Origin: Caulobacter sp. CCUG 60055
GTDB taxonomy: Bacteria; Pseudomonadota; Alphaproteobacteria; Caulobacterales; Caulobacteraceae
Length of the DNA stretch: 64,000 bases
Reading direction: 5' to 3'
Assembly (NCBI RefSeq): GCF_022750545.1
Contig: NZ_PUIC01000010.1
Location: 38,548-102,547 of the forward strand
In this document: positions 48,871 through 58,283 of the stretch, piece by piece
Position numbering within the stretch: position 1 is the stretch's first letter
How the letters are laid out: each line of letters opens with the position of its first letter
The notes under the pieces: generated by a model
Told to the model about the DNA's origin: nothing
Databases searched by the model: none
Seen by the model: only the letters and a program-made list of their open reading frames with translations
Program-made: the position numbers and the translations under genes

Positions 48871-49164
48871 ATGCGCATGATGCTGAAGGTGGTCCTGCCG
48901 ACCGACACCGGCAACGCCGCCGTCAAGGACGGCTCGCTCAGCCGGATTCTTGACGAGGCCATCACCCGCCTGAACGCCGAGGCGGCCTATTTCGGGCCCA
49001 GCGACGGCTGCCGCTCGGCGATGATCTTCTTCGACATGAAGGACGCTTCCGAGATGCCGTCGATCAGCGAGGCGTTCTTCATGAACTTCGAGGCCGCGGT
49101 CGAGCTGACCCCGGTGATGAACCGCGAGGACCTGAAGAAGGGCCTGGCCGCCCTGGCGCGCTGA
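48871..49164 (+). CDS. Conserved small protein of unknown function (alpha/beta, possibly dimeric barrel)
   Basis: 97 residues from the ATG at 48871, with GGAGGAAG upstream. Sequence pattern: beta strand MLKVVLPTDTGN, helix SLSRILDEAITRLNAEAAYF, beta AMIFFDMKDASEMPSISEAFFMNFEAAVELTPVMNREDLKKGLAAL. The beta-alpha-beta order and the FMNFEAAVELTPVM strand look like small dimeric alpha/beta barrel proteins of unknown role found in many bacteria. A TTGACA at 48781-48786 could be its -35. No partner gene suggests a function. Confidence 0.7.
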   Translation: MRMMLKVVLPTDTGNAAVKDGSLSRILDEAITRLNAEAAYFGPSDGCRSAMIFFDMKDASEMPSISEAFFMNFEAAVELTPVMNREDLKKGLAALAR

Positions 49165-49249
49165 GGCGCGAGGCCGGGGCCGGAGCCGGGCGAGGCGGCG
49201 GCGGCAAGGTCATTGACGCCCCGCGTGGGCATCACTAGCTCCACGGGCC

Positions 49250-50116
49250 ATGACCGCGCCCGCCCTGCCTTCCGGCCTCTCCGAACTGACCGCCCGCTAC
49301 GACGTGCTGCTGAGCGACGTCTGGGGGGTGATCCACAACGGCCGCGAAAGCTTCGCCGAGGCCTGCCGGGCCCTGGCCCGCTGGCGGGCCGAGGTCGGTC
49401 CCGTCGTGCTGATCTCCAACTCGCCCCGGCCGTCGTCCGACGTGGTCGCCCAACTCGACCATCTGGGGGTGCCGCGCGAGGCGTGGAGCGCCTTCGTCAC
49501 CTCCGGCGACGCCACCCGCACCCTGCTGGCCGCCCGCGCGCCGGGGCCGGCCTGGACCATCGGCCCGGTGCGCGACGCGCCGCTGTACGAGGGCCTGGGC
49601 CTGATGTTCGCCGACGCCCAGGACGCGGCGTTCATCTCCTGCACCGGCCCCTATGACGACGAGGTCGAGACGCCGGAGGATTATCGCGAACGCTTCGAGA
49701 TCGCCGTCGGCCACAGGCTGCCGATGATCTGCGCCAATCCCGACCGGGTGGTGCAGCGCGGGAACAAGCTGATCTATTGCGGCGGCGCCCTGGCCGACCT
49801 CTACGCCGAGATGGGCGGCGAGGTGCTGATGGCCGGCAAGCCCTATGGGCCGATCTACGACCTGTGCCTGGTCGAGGCCGAGGCCCTGCTCGGCCGCTCC
49901 GTCGAGCGTTCGCGCATCCTCTGCGTCGGCGACGGCGTGCCGACCGACGTCAAGGGCGCCAACGACCAGGGCCTGGACGTGCTGTTCATCGCCAGCGGCA
50001 TCCACGGCGCCGAGGCGACCGGCCCGGACGGCCGTCTCGACCCGGCCAGGACCGAGGCGGTGCTGGCCCACGGCGGCGCCCGCGCCACCCTGGCCATGCG
50101 CGACCTCGTCTGGTAG
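49250..50116 (+). CDS. HAD-superfamily class IIA hydrolase
   Basis: A 288-residue phosphatase-like protein of the NagD-type (class IIA cap) group, matching the alphaproteobacterial TIGR01459-like subfamily by eye. HAD motif I is LLSDVWGVIHNG, in which the second Asp is replaced by Trp-Gly-Val (DVWG), as in several members; motif II is VLISNSPRPS; motif IV is ILCVGDGVPTDVKGANDQGLD. The substrate is unknown. Two palindromic repeat halves lie just downstream, between it and the MaoC gene. Confidence 0.88.
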   Translation: MTAPALPSGLSELTARYDVLLSDVWGVIHNGRESFAEACRALARWRAEVGPVVLISNSPRPSSDVVAQLDHLGVPREAWSAFVTSGDATRTLLAARAPGPAWTIGPVRDAPLYEGLGLMFADAQDAAFISCTGPYDDEVETPEDYRERFEIAVGHRLPMICANPDRVVQRGNKLIYCGGALADLYAEMGGEVLMAGKPYGPIYDLCLVEAEALLGRSVERSRILCVGDGVPTDVKGANDQGLDVLFIASGIHGAEATGPDGRLDPARTEAVLAHGGARATLAMRDLVW

Positions 50117-50141
50117 CGAGGATGGACTTCGGGCGTCATCC

Positions 50142-50256
50142 TTCCGCCGCTCGTCCCCGCGAAAGCGGGGATCCAGGCTTTTTCAAGCCTTCCCGGAAGA
50201 GCGCGACGTACGCGAATAAAACACCTGGGTCCCCGCTTTCGCGGGGATGAGCGGAA
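50142..50256. repeat. Compound palindromic interspersed repeat (REP-like), copy 1
   Basis: Two inverted copies of a palindromic unit. Left half, about 50142-50176: CCGCTCGTCCCCGC-GAAA-GCGGGGATCCAGG; right half, about 50224-50256, is its inverted image: CCTGGGTCCCCGC-TTTC-GCGGGGATGAGCGG. Each half can fold on itself and the two can pair with each other around about 47 bases of lower-GC spacer. The block fills the gap between the HAD gene and the acyl dehydratase gene. It has the layout of a BIME/REP pair that may terminate or stabilise transcripts. Confidence 0.8.
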
Positions 50257-50306
50257 GAATTTGGCTGCGGTCGGCGCGTCCGTCCCGAGGGCTGAAGGAG
50301 CGACAC

Positions 50307-50729
50307 ATGGCCGGCCTCTATCTCGAAGACCTCAGCGTCGGCCAGTCGGCGACTTTGAGCCGCACGGTGAGCGAAGGCGACATCGTCCGGTTCGCCGAGG
50401 TCTCGGGCGACCATAATCCGGTCCACCTCGACGAGGCCTATGCGGCGAACACGCCGTTCAAGACCCGCATCGCCCACGGCATGCTGGGCGCCAGCTTCAT
50501 CTCGGCCCTGCTGGCCGGCGCGCTGCCGGGGCCGGGGGCGATCTACCTGTCGCAGTCCCTGGCCTTCAAGCGTCCGGTCAAGATCGGCGACGAGGTCACG
50601 GTGACCGCCACGATCACCGCCGTCGACGAGGCCAAGGCTCGCGTCACCCTGGCCACGGTCGCCAGCGTCAACGGCAAGGCGGTGATCGAGGGCGAGGCCG
50701 TGGTCATGGCTCCGCGCAAGGCCGGCTGA
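50307..50729 (+). CDS. MaoC family acyl dehydratase
   Basis: 140 residues, single hot-dog domain. LYLEDLSVGQSATLSRTVSEGDIVRFAEVSGDHNPVHLDEAYAANTPFKTRIAHGML contains the complete (R)-specific enoyl-CoA hydratase motif D-x-N-P-x-H-x-D, so it should be active on enoyl-CoA or enoyl-ACP. AAGGAG precedes the ATG at 50307; the frame upstream belongs to the repeat. The stop abuts the GTG of ribF with no gap, so the two are coupled, although they are not functionally related in an obvious way. A motif-less paralogue lies at 34375. Confidence 0.92.
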   Translation: MAGLYLEDLSVGQSATLSRTVSEGDIVRFAEVSGDHNPVHLDEAYAANTPFKTRIAHGMLGASFISALLAGALPGPGAIYLSQSLAFKRPVKIGDEVTVTATITAVDEAKARVTLATVASVNGKAVIEGEAVVMAPRKAG

Positions 50730-51671
50730 GTGGCGATCCGGGTTCTTCACGACTGGCGGGGCCTCGACGCCGCCGCCAAGGGCGCGGCGGTGGCGCTGGG
50801 CAATTTCGACGGGGTCCATCGCGGCCACCAACGGGTGATCGCCGACGCCGCCAAGGCCGCCGGGGCGCTGGGCGTCCCGCTGGGCGTGATCAGCTTCGAG
50901 CCGCATCCGCGCCGCCTGTTCCAGCCGACCGCCGAGCCGTTCCGCCTGATGACGCCGCACCAGCAGGCGCGGGCCCTGGGCGACCTGGGCGTCGACCTGT
51001 TCTACCTGCTGCCGTTCGGCGTCGAAATGGCCGGCATGAGCGACGAGACCTTCGCCCGCGAGGTGCTGGCCGAGGGCCTGGGCGCGCGCCACGTCGCGGC
51101 CGGCTTCGACATCACCTTCGGCAAGGGCCGCACCGGCGATCCGGCCGCCCTGCGCCGCTACGGCGAGGCGTTCGGCTTCTCGGTGTCGGTGGCCGAGGCC
51201 CTGGGCGACGACGAAGCCGACAAGTTCTCGTCCAGCGCCGTGCGCGAGGCCCTGCACCAGGGCCATCCCGAGCGCGCCGCCAAGATCCTCGGCCGGCCGT
51301 TCGCCATCGAGGGCGTGGTGGTCAAGGGCCAGCAGCTCGGCCGCCAGCTCGGCTTTCCCACCGCCAACGTGCCGATGGGCGACTACGTCCTGCCCAGGCT
51401 GGGGGTCTACGCCACCCGCACGCGCCTGCCCGACGGACGCGAGGCGCCGGGCGTGGCCAATATCGGCGTCAACCCGACCACGGGCCTGGTCGAGCCGCGC
51501 CTGGAGGTGTGGCTGTTCGACTTCGACGAGGACATCTACGGCCAGACCATCGAGACCGACCTGATCGCCTTCCTGCGGCCGGAGCTGAAGTTCGACGGCC
51601 TGGACGCCCTGGTGAAACAGGTCAACGCCGACGCCGCGGTCGCCCGCGCCATCCTGATGCCGGACCTCTAG
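50730..51671 (+). CDS. ribF: Bifunctional riboflavin kinase/FAD synthetase
   Basis: Makes FMN and FAD from riboflavin. The 313-residue protein has both halves: the N-terminal FAD synthetase (nucleotidyltransferase) with ALGNFDGVHRGHQRVI, SFEPHPRRLFQP and SSSAVREALHQG, and the C-terminal riboflavin kinase with GRQLGFPTANVPM, GVANIGVNPTTG and the closing VWLFDFDEDIYGQTIETDLIAFLRPE. It starts at GTG directly after the MaoC stop. ribF-ileS-lspA is a common conserved order in proteobacteria. Confidence 0.95.
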   Translation: MAIRVLHDWRGLDAAAKGAAVALGNFDGVHRGHQRVIADAAKAAGALGVPLGVISFEPHPRRLFQPTAEPFRLMTPHQQARALGDLGVDLFYLLPFGVEMAGMSDETFAREVLAEGLGARHVAAGFDITFGKGRTGDPAALRRYGEAFGFSVSVAEALGDDEADKFSSSAVREALHQGHPERAAKILGRPFAIEGVVVKGQQLGRQLGFPTANVPMGDYVLPRLGVYATRTRLPDGREAPGVANIGVNPTTGLVEPRLEVWLFDFDEDIYGQTIETDLIAFLRPELKFDGLDALVKQVNADAAVARAILMPDL

Positions 51672-51674
51672 CGT

Positions 51675-51730
51675 CCGCTCATCCCCGCAGTTCCACCCGC
51701 TCATCCCCGCGAAGGCGGGGATCTGGCGCG
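51675..51730. repeat. Palindromic interspersed repeat, copy 2 (partial)
   Basis: CCGCTCATCCCCGC at 51675-51688 is repeated, with a 10-base spacer, at about 51698-51710 and there continues as GAAGGCGGGGATCTGG, giving one complete palindromic unit of the family seen at 50142-50256 plus a truncated half in direct orientation. It fills the gap between ribF and ileS. Confidence 0.72.
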
Positions 51731-51815
51731 ATCCCATGACCGGGGCTTTCGCCGCCGCGCCCGGCCTGCTAAATCCTCGGCATGACTTTCGTTCGGACGC
51801 TATCGCGAATTAACC

Positions 51816-51837
51816 GCCCGGCGTGACGCCGCCGGGC
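51816..51837 (+). other. GC hairpin in the ileS leader
   Basis: GCCCGGCG at 51816-51823 pairs perfectly with CGCCGGGC at 51830-51837 across TGACGC, about 70 bases before the ileS start, followed by CTGTTG. It overlaps the stop of a 14-codon frame (51782-51826) that has only one Ile codon and so does not look like an Ile leader peptide. A weak terminator or mRNA structure; function unknown. Confidence 0.4.
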
Positions 51838-51906
51838 CTGTTGCTCCAGCGCGCGCCGGGTTCGCTCCGCCCTCCTGTTCCGAACTTTTCGCTGGACGCC
51901 CGACTC

Positions 51907-54846
51907 ATGGCCGACGACGCCACCCCCGACACCGTTTCCGCCCGCGACTATCGCGACACCGTCTTCCTGCCCGACACGCCGTTCCCGATGCGCGCCGGCC
52001 TGCCCAAGCTGGAGCCGGACATCCTGGCCCGCTGGGCCGAGGGGCCAGGCCTCTACCAGTCGATCCGCAAGGCCCGCCAGGAGGCTGGCGCGCCGCTGTT
52101 CGTGCTGCACGACGGCCCGCCCTACGCCAACGGCGCCATCCACATCGGCCACTCGCTGAACAAGATCCTCAAGGACTTCGTCGTCCGCTCGCGCTTCCTG
52201 CTCGGCTACGACGTCGACTACGTGCCCGGCTGGGACTGCCACGGCCTGCCGATCGAGTGGAAGATCGAGGAGAAGTACCGCGCCCAGGGCAAGCGCAAGG
52301 ACGAGGTGCCGGTCGGCGAGTTCCGCGAGAAGTGCCGCGAGTTCGCCGACATGTGGATCGGCGTGCAGAGGACCGAGTTCCAGCGCCTGGGCGTGCTGGG
52401 CGACTGGCCGAACCGCTACGCCACCATGGACTTCTCCAGCGAGGCGACCATCGTCGCCGAGTTCCACAAGTTCATCGCCTCGGGCCAGCTCTATCGCGGC
52501 TCCAAGCCGGTGATGTGGAGCCCGGTCGAGCGCACCGCCCTGGCCGACGCCGAGATCGAGTACCACGACCACGTCAGCCCGACGATCTGGGCCGGCTTCC
52601 CGGTGGTCGAAGGCTCCGACGCCGCGCGTGGGGCCAAGGTGGTGATCTGGACCACCACGCCCTGGACCATCCCGGCCAACCGGGCGATCAGCTACAATCC
52701 CGACGTCGCCTACGCCGTCTATCAGGTCGAGGCGATGGAGACGGACCTGCCGTTCGAGCCGTGGGCCAAGCCGGGCGACCGCTTCATCGTCGCCGAGAAG
52801 CTGGCCGAGGACGTGCGGGCCGCCGCCAAGATCGCCGCCTGGCGCCGCGTCGAGAAGGTCGACTGCGAGGGCATGGTCTGCGCCCATCCGCTGGCCGGGC
52901 TCGACGCCGGCTACGGCTTCCCCGTGCCGCTGCTGGCCGGCGACCACGTCACCGACGACGCCGGCACCGGCTTCGTCCACACCGCCCCCGGCCACGGCGC
53001 CGACGACTACCTGGTCTGGCTGGCCCATGGCCATCGCGAGATCCCCGAGACCGTCGATCCAGACGGCGCCTATTACGACCACGTGCCGCTGTTCGGCGGC
53101 CTCAAGGTGCTGGAGACCGAGGGCAAGAAGGCCGGCAAGTTCGGCCCGGCCAACCCCGCGGTCATCGACAAGCTGATCGAGGCCGGCGCCCTGCTGGCGC
53201 GCGGGCGGGTGGAGCACTCCTATCCGCACTCCTGGCGCTCCAAGGCCCCGGTGATCTTCCGCAACACGCCGCAGTGGTTCATCCGCATGGACGCGCCGAT
53301 CGACGCGGACTCGGCCGACGCCTCGACCCTGCGCGAGCGGGCGCTGGACGCCATCGACGCCACCGCCTTCTTCCCGGCCGCCGGCAAGAACCGTATCCGC
53401 GCGATGGTCGAGACCCGTCCCGACTGGCTGATCAGCCGGCAGCGCGCCTGGGGCACGCCGCTGGCCATGTTCGTCGACAAGCAGACCGGCCAGCCGCTGC
53501 ACGACGAAGAGGTCAACGCCCGCATCCTGGGCCTGATCCGCGCCGAGGGCGCCGACGCCTGGTTCACCCGGCCGGCGTCCGACTTCCTCGGCGCCCACGA
53601 TCCGGAGCAGTACGAGAAGATCGAGGACATCCTCGACGTCTGGTTCGATTCCGGCTCGACCCACGCCTTCACCCTGGAGGGCCGCCCGCACACGAAGTGG
53701 CCGGCCGATCTCTATCTCGAGGGTTCGGACCAGCATCGCGGCTGGTTCCAGTCGTCGCTGCTCGAAGGCTGCGGCACCCGCGGCCGCGCGCCCTATGACG
53801 CCGTGCTGACCCACGGCTTCACGCTCGACGAGCAGGGCGAGAAGATGTCCAAGTCCAAGGGCAACACCATCGAGCCGCAGGCGGTGACCAAGGAGAGCGG
53901 GGCCGAAATCCTGCGGCTGTGGGCGGCGATGGTCGACTACGCCGAGGATCAGCGCATCGGCAAGACCATCCTGCAGACCACCATCGACGGCTATCGCAAG
54001 CTGCGCAATACGGTGCGCTACCTGCTGGGCGCCCTGGCCGGCTTCGACGAGGCCGAGCGCGTGGCGCTGGAGGACATGCCGCCGCTGGAGCGCTTCATCC
54101 TGCACCGGCTGTGGGAGCTCGACGCCCAGGTGCGCGAGGCCTACGGGACCTACCGTTTCCAGGACGTCTGGCGGCCGATCGCCGAGTTCTGCTCCAACGA
54201 CCTGTCGGCGCTCTATTTCGACATCCGCCGCGACGTCCTCTATTGCGACCGGCCCGACGCCTTGCGCCGCCGCGCCGCCCGCACGGTGATGGACCTGGTC
54301 TTCGAGCGCATCACCGCCTGGCTGGCGCCGTTGGCCATCTTCACCATGGAAGAAGCCTGGACCACGCGCTTCCCGGATCGCGGCTCCAATTGCCTGCGCA
54401 CCATCCCCGAAACCCCCGCCGCCTGGCGCGACGAGGCCGAAGCCGAGCGTTGGGCCAAGGTCGAACGGGTGGTCGGCGTGGTCACCGGCGCGCTCGAGAT
54501 CGAGCGGCGCGAAAAGCGGATCGGTTCGGCCCTGGAGGCCGCGCCGGTGGTGCATGTCGCCGACGCCGGCCTGCTGGCCGCCTTCGACGGCCTGGACGCC
54601 GCCGAGGTGTTCCGCACCAGCCAGGCGAGCCTGGTCGCCGGCGAGGGGCCGGCCGACGCCTTCCGCCTGGCCGAGGTCGCCGGGGTGGCGGTCGAGCCGC
54701 GTCAGGCCGAGGGCCGCAAATGCGCCCGCTCCTGGCGCGTGCTGCCGGAGGTGGGGTCCGATCCGCGCTATCCGGACCTGTCGCTGCGCGACGCCGACGC
54801 CGTGGCCTTCTGGGACGCCCGCCGTGGCGGAGACGTCCATGCCTAA
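51907..54846 (+). CDS. ileS: Isoleucyl-tRNA synthetase
   Basis: 979-residue class I synthetase. HIGH motif in PYANGAIHIGHSLNKILKDF near residue 78; KMSKS in GEKMSKSKGN near residue 646. The editing (CP1) domain has WTTTPWTIPANRA and GTGFVHTAPGHGADDY. The C-terminal end, RKCARSWRVLPEVG, keeps only one Cys where the zinc finger of E. coli-type enzymes has four. The frame is open from a GTG at 51823, but the family start is MADDATPD at 51907. The end overlaps lspA by eight bases. Confidence 0.95.
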   Translation: MADDATPDTVSARDYRDTVFLPDTPFPMRAGLPKLEPDILARWAEGPGLYQSIRKARQEAGAPLFVLHDGPPYANGAIHIGHSLNKILKDFVVRSRFLLGYDVDYVPGWDCHGLPIEWKIEEKYRAQGKRKDEVPVGEFREKCREFADMWIGVQRTEFQRLGVLGDWPNRYATMDFSSEATIVAEFHKFIASGQLYRGSKPVMWSPVERTALADAEIEYHDHVSPTIWAGFPVVEGSDAARGAKVVIWTTTPWTIPANRAISYNPDVAYAVYQVEAMETDLPFEPWAKPGDRFIVAEKLAEDVRAAAKIAAWRRVEKVDCEGMVCAHPLAGLDAGYGFPVPLLAGDHVTDDAGTGFVHTAPGHGADDYLVWLAHGHREIPETVDPDGAYYDHVPLFGGLKVLETEGKKAGKFGPANPAVIDKLIEAGALLARGRVEHSYPHSWRSKAPVIFRNTPQWFIRMDAPIDADSADASTLRERALDAIDATAFFPAAGKNRIRAMVETRPDWLISRQRAWGTPLAMFVDKQTGQPLHDEEVNARILGLIRAEGADAWFTRPASDFLGAHDPEQYEKIEDILDVWFDSGSTHAFTLEGRPHTKWPADLYLEGSDQHRGWFQSSLLEGCGTRGRAPYDAVLTHGFTLDEQGEKMSKSKGNTIEPQAVTKESGAEILRLWAAMVDYAEDQRIGKTILQTTIDGYRKLRNTVRYLLGALAGFDEAERVALEDMPPLERFILHRLWELDAQVREAYGTYRFQDVWRPIAEFCSNDLSALYFDIRRDVLYCDRPDALRRRAARTVMDLVFERITAWLAPLAIFTMEEAWTTRFPDRGSNCLRTIPETPAAWRDEAEAERWAKVERVVGVVTGALEIERREKRIGSALEAAPVVHVADAGLLAAFDGLDAAEVFRTSQASLVAGEGPADAFRLAEVAGVAVEPRQAEGRKCARSWRVLPEVGSDPRYPDLSLRDADAVAFWDARRGGDVHA

Positions 54847-55330
54847 GGTCACCCGTCTCGGGGTCTTCGCCTATGTGCTGGCGCTGGGCGTGGTCGCGCT
54901 CGACCAGCTCAGCAAGTACTGGATCCTGTTCGTCTACGACCTGCCGGGCAAGGTCGCGGTCGAGGTGTCGCCGATCTTCAGCCTCAGCATGGTCTGGAAC
55001 CGCGGCGTCAGCTTCGGCCTGTTCCGTTCGCCCGACGGCCAGGAGCTGATCCGCTGGCTGCTGGCCGCCTTCTCGGCGGCGGTGGCCGTCGGCCTGATCG
55101 TCTGGGCGCGGCGCATCGGCCGGCCGCTGCTGTCGGTGGCGATCGGGCTGATCATCGGCGGCGCCGTCGGCAACCTGATCGACCGGGTCCGCTGGGGCGC
55201 GGTGGCCGATTTCCTGAACTTCTCGGGCCTGCATTTCCCGTGGGTGTTCAACGTCGCCGACAGCGCCATCACCGTCGGCGTGGCCCTGTTGTTGCTCGAC
55301 AGCCTTCGTACCGCCCCAAAGTCGGCGTAA
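54839..55330 (+). CDS. lspA: Lipoprotein signal peptidase
   Basis: Membrane aspartic peptidase that removes prolipoprotein signal peptides. 163 residues, four transmembrane helices, and the conserved blocks LDQLSKYWI, VWNRGVSFGLF, GGAVGNLIDRVRWGAVADFLNF (catalytic Asp in VADF) and VFNVADSAITVGV (second catalytic Asp in ADS). It begins at ATG within the last codons of ileS (eight-base overlap), confirming a coupled ileS-lspA operon. The downstream lipoprotein BamF is one of its likely substrates. Confidence 0.95.
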   Translation: MPKVTRLGVFAYVLALGVVALDQLSKYWILFVYDLPGKVAVEVSPIFSLSMVWNRGVSFGLFRSPDGQELIRWLLAAFSAAVAVGLIVWARRIGRPLLSVAIGLIIGGAVGNLIDRVRWGAVADFLNFSGLHFPWVFNVADSAITVGVALLLLDSLRTAPKSA

Positions 55331-55411
55331 ACGACCGATTGCCGCCATGCGCCTGAATGCGCTATCGAGGCGGATGAAAAGGCCGGGGCGGACCTTGGGA
55401 GCTTTCTATTG

Positions 55412-55963
55412 ATGCGTTTCAATCGTGTGGCGATCGCGGCCGTGCTGATGGCCGGGGCGGGTCTCGCCGGTTGCCAGTCCACCCAGAAGGCGCTCGGCAT
55501 GTCCAAGGTCACGCCGGACGAATTCCGCGTGGTCACCAAGGCGCCGCTGGTGGTGCCGCCCGACTATTCGCTGCGTCCGCCGGCCCCCGGCGAGCCGCGT
55601 CCGCAGGAGCTGCAGCCTGAGAGCGCCGCCCGCCAGGCGCTGCTCGGCGCCCGTCAGGGCGAAGCCCGTTCCGACGGCGAGAAGCTGCTGGTCTCCAAGG
55701 CCGGCGCCGACAAGGCCGACCCGCTGATCCGCTACGTCGTCGACGACGAGAACGGCAGCATCGCCCACAAGGACAAGAGCTTCGCCGACACGGTGCTGTT
55801 CTGGCGCCAGGGGCAGGGCCCGACCACGCCCAAGGTCGACCCGAACACGCCGACCCCGATCGATCCCTCGGCGGAAGCCCAGCGCAACAAGGACCTGACC
55901 GGCGATCAGCAGATCGTCATCCAGCGGGCCAAGTCCACCAAGATCAAGCTGCCGGGCCTCTAG
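55412..55963 (+). CDS. BamF-like outer-membrane lipoprotein (DUF3035)
   Basis: 183 residues. Lipoprotein signal with lipobox LAGC ([19 protein letters not shown]), then the DUF3035/BamF pattern [34 protein letters not shown], typical of the alphaproteobacterial BamF accessory subunit of the BAM complex. The C-terminal part is low-complexity ([17 protein letters not shown]). The start is the ATG at 55412; a TTG one codon before is in the same frame. Lies 80 bases after lspA, likely in the same operon; a strong terminator follows. Confidence 0.85.
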   Translation: MRFNRVAIAAVLMAGAGLAGCQSTQKALGMSKVTPDEFRVVTKAPLVVPPDYSLRPPAPGEPRPQELQPESAARQALLGARQGEARSDGEKLLVSKAGADKADPLIRYVVDDENGSIAHKDKSFADTVLFWRQGQGPTTPKVDPNTPTPIDPSAEAQRNKDLTGDQQIVIQRAKSTKIKLPGL

Positions 55964-56005
55964 GGCCGGGCGTCGCCGCCTCCGCGCGGCGGCCAGGAGT
56001 CTACG

Positions 56006-56044
56006 AAAAGCCCTTTCCCTCCCGCCGAGGGGAAGGGCTTTTTT
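56006..56044 (+). terminator. Rho-independent terminator after bamF-like gene
   Basis: AAAAGCCCTTTCCC (56006-56019) pairs with GGGGAAGGGCTTTT (56029-56042), followed by TT (TTTTTT run 56039-56044). One T-G wobble; loop about 9 bases. Strong terminator closing the ribF/ileS/lspA/bamF stretch before mutL. Confidence 0.9.
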
Positions 56045-56112
56045 GCGCCCGCGCGGCGGCCGGGTCCGGAATCGGACTATGCTGGCGGCCCGTTCGGTCC
56101 CAGAAGTTTCCC

Positions 56113-58023
56113 ATGCCCATCCGCCGCCTGCCGCTCGAGACCGTCAACCGCATCGCCGCCGGCGAGGTGGTCGAGCGCCCGGCCAGCGCGGTCAAGGAGC
56201 TGGTCGAGAACGCCCTCGACGCCGGCGCCCTGCGCGTCGAGGTCCAGGCCGACCAGGGCGGCCTGACCCGCATCCTGGTCGCCGACGACGGCTGCGGCCT
56301 GTCGGCCGAGGACCTGCCGATCGCGGTCGAGCGCCACGCCACCTCCAAGCTGGTTCCCGACGCCGACGGCGAGTGGGACCTGCTGCACATCTCCACCCTG
56401 GGCTTCCGCGGCGAGGCCCTGCCGTCGATCGGCTCGGTGGCGCGCTTGACCCTGACCGGCCGCGTGGCCGGCGGCGACGCCCACGCCCTGACCGTCGAGG
56501 GCGGCGCGGTGGGCCGGGTGCAGCCGGCGGCCTTCCCCGGCGCCCACGGGGCGCGGGTCGAGGTCCGCGACCTGTTCTACGCCACGCCGGCCCGGCTGAA
56601 GTTCATGAAGTCGGAACGGGCCGAGGCCATGGCCATCACCGAGGAGATCAAGCGCCAGGCCATGGCGCACGAGGCGACCGCCTTCGCCCTCGACATCGAC
56701 GGCCGCCGCGTGCTGCGCCTGCCGGCCGAGGAGGCCGGGGCCAGGGGCCGGCTCAAGCGCCTGGCCGGCATCCTCGGCCGCGAGTTCGAGGACAACGCCC
56801 TCCTGATCGACCAGGAGCGCGAGGGCGTGCGCCTCAGCGGCTATGCCGGCCTGCCGACCTATTCGCGCGGCAACGCCGGGCACCAGTACCTGTTCGTCAA
56901 CGGCCGGCCGGTGCGCGACCGCCTGCTGCAGGGCGCCCTGCGCGCCGCCTATGCCGACTATCTGGCCCGCGACCGCCACCCGACGGCGGCGCTCTATGTC
57001 GAGCTCGATCCGACCTTCGTCGACGTCAATGTCCACCCGGCTAAGGCCGAGGTGCGGTTCCGCGATCCCAGCCTGGTGCGCGGCCTGATCATCGGCGCCC
57101 TGCGCCACGCCCTGGCCGGCGCCGGGCACCGGGCCTCGACCACGGTGGCGGCCAGCGCGCTGGGCGGCTTCAGGCCCGAGACCCTCGGCTCGGCGCCAGG
57201 GATGGGGGCGGGCGGCTATCGCCCCGCCCAGCCTCCCGCCGCCGGTTTCTCCGCCTGGCGGGAAGGCGGCTGGGGCCAGGCGACGGCCCAGGTGCTGCCG
57301 GGGCTTTCCGAGGTCTCCGCCCGCGTCGAGCCGGCGGCTTGGACCGCGCCCGCCCACGGCGGGACGGCCGCCTTCGCCGGCGAGGCGGGTCTCGCCGAAG
57401 CGCCCGCCGCCTACCAGCCGGCGCCGATGGTCGACCCGATCGACTTCCCGCTCGGCGCGGCCAGGGCCCAGGTGCACGAGACCTATATCGTCGCCCAGAC
57501 CCGCGACGGCATGGTCATCGTCGACCAGCACGCCGCCCACGAGCGGCTGGTCTATGAGCGCATGAAGGTCGAGATGGCCGGCGGCGGCGTCGCCCGCCAG
57601 GCGCTGTTGCTGCCCGAGGTGGTCGAGCTCGATCCGGCCGAGGCCGAGCGGGTCGCCGGACGAGCCGAGGAACTGGCCGCGCTCGGCCTGGTGCTGGAAA
57701 GCTTCGGTTCCGGCGCCGTGCTGGTGCGCGAGACGCCGGCCCTGCTGGGCGAGACCGATGTCGCCGGCCTGGTGCGCGACATCGCCGACGACCTGGCCGA
57801 GAACGGCGCCGCCCTGGCCCTGGAGGAACGTCTGGCCGAGGTCTGCGGCACCATGGCCTGCCACGGCTCGGTGCGGGCCGGCCGGCGGCTGACCGGGGCG
57901 GAGATGAACGCGCTGCTGCGTCAGATGGAGGCGACGCCCCATTCCGGCCAGTGCAATCACGGCCGGCCGACCTATGTCGAACTGAAGCTGGCCGATATCG
58001 AGCGGCTGTTCGGGAGACGCTGA
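56113..58023 (+). CDS. mutL: DNA mismatch repair protein MutL
   Basis: GHKL-type ATPase and, in most bacteria, the nicking endonuclease of mismatch repair. 636 residues. N-terminal ATPase blocks: [50 protein letters not shown] proline/glycine-rich linker occupies about residues 335-440. The C-terminal dimerisation domain has the endonuclease signature [12 protein letters not shown] (DQHA-x2-E-x4-E), so it should act as an endonuclease, consistent with no MutH. No mutS in the window. Starts at ATG 56113 after a terminator, as its own unit. Confidence 0.96.
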   Translation: MPIRRLPLETVNRIAAGEVVERPASAVKELVENALDAGALRVEVQADQGGLTRILVADDGCGLSAEDLPIAVERHATSKLVPDADGEWDLLHISTLGFRGEALPSIGSVARLTLTGRVAGGDAHALTVEGGAVGRVQPAAFPGAHGARVEVRDLFYATPARLKFMKSERAEAMAITEEIKRQAMAHEATAFALDIDGRRVLRLPAEEAGARGRLKRLAGILGREFEDNALLIDQEREGVRLSGYAGLPTYSRGNAGHQYLFVNGRPVRDRLLQGALRAAYADYLARDRHPTAALYVELDPTFVDVNVHPAKAEVRFRDPSLVRGLIIGALRHALAGAGHRASTTVAASALGGFRPETLGSAPGMGAGGYRPAQPPAAGFSAWREGGWGQATAQVLPGLSEVSARVEPAAWTAPAHGGTAAFAGEAGLAEAPAAYQPAPMVDPIDFPLGAARAQVHETYIVAQTRDGMVIVDQHAAHERLVYERMKVEMAGGGVARQALLLPEVVELDPAEAERVAGRAEELAALGLVLESFGSGAVLVRETPALLGETDVAGLVRDIADDLAENGAALALEERLAEVCGTMACHGSVRAGRRLTGAEMNALLRQMEATPHSGQCNHGRPTYVELKLADIERLFGRR

Positions 58024-58184
58024 ATGCGAGCAGGCGCGCCCAGCCGCGCCGCCCGGGCGGCCACGTGATGCACGCGCGGGTCTGATCTCGACACCGGCGC
58101 AAACCTTGTTAGGTTGGCGGCCGTCATTCGATCCAGGCGAACCATGTCTCCCATTGTGACGAGGTCTGGCCGCGGGTTGGCCGG

Positions 58185-58198
58185 CTAGAAGCTTCTAG
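58185..58198. promoter_or_regulatory. Perfect palindrome upstream of the YjhX-like gene
   Basis: CTAGAAG-CTTCTAG, a perfect 14-base palindrome, 86 bases before the TTG start of the YjhX-like gene and in a 260-base gap where no other gene is seen. It looks like a dimeric-repressor operator and is unlike the GC-rich surroundings. Its binding protein is unknown. Confidence 0.5.
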
Positions 58199-58283
58199 CG
58201 TCCGATCCGCAGGCCCTTTCGATCCCGCGCGCACGATCCGCGCGGGCGTCGAGCCTTGGCCTCAACGCATCGGAAGACTTTCC

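Noticed and set aside
51782-51826. Possible Ile leader peptide (14 codons) before ileS
   Set aside because: Only one Ile codon; the associated hairpin has no competing structure that I can see.
58144-58188. A 14-codon frame [14 protein letters not shown] before the YjhX-like gene
   Set aside because: No supporting codon run, weak ribosome-binding site, and it only overlaps the palindrome by chance at its stop.
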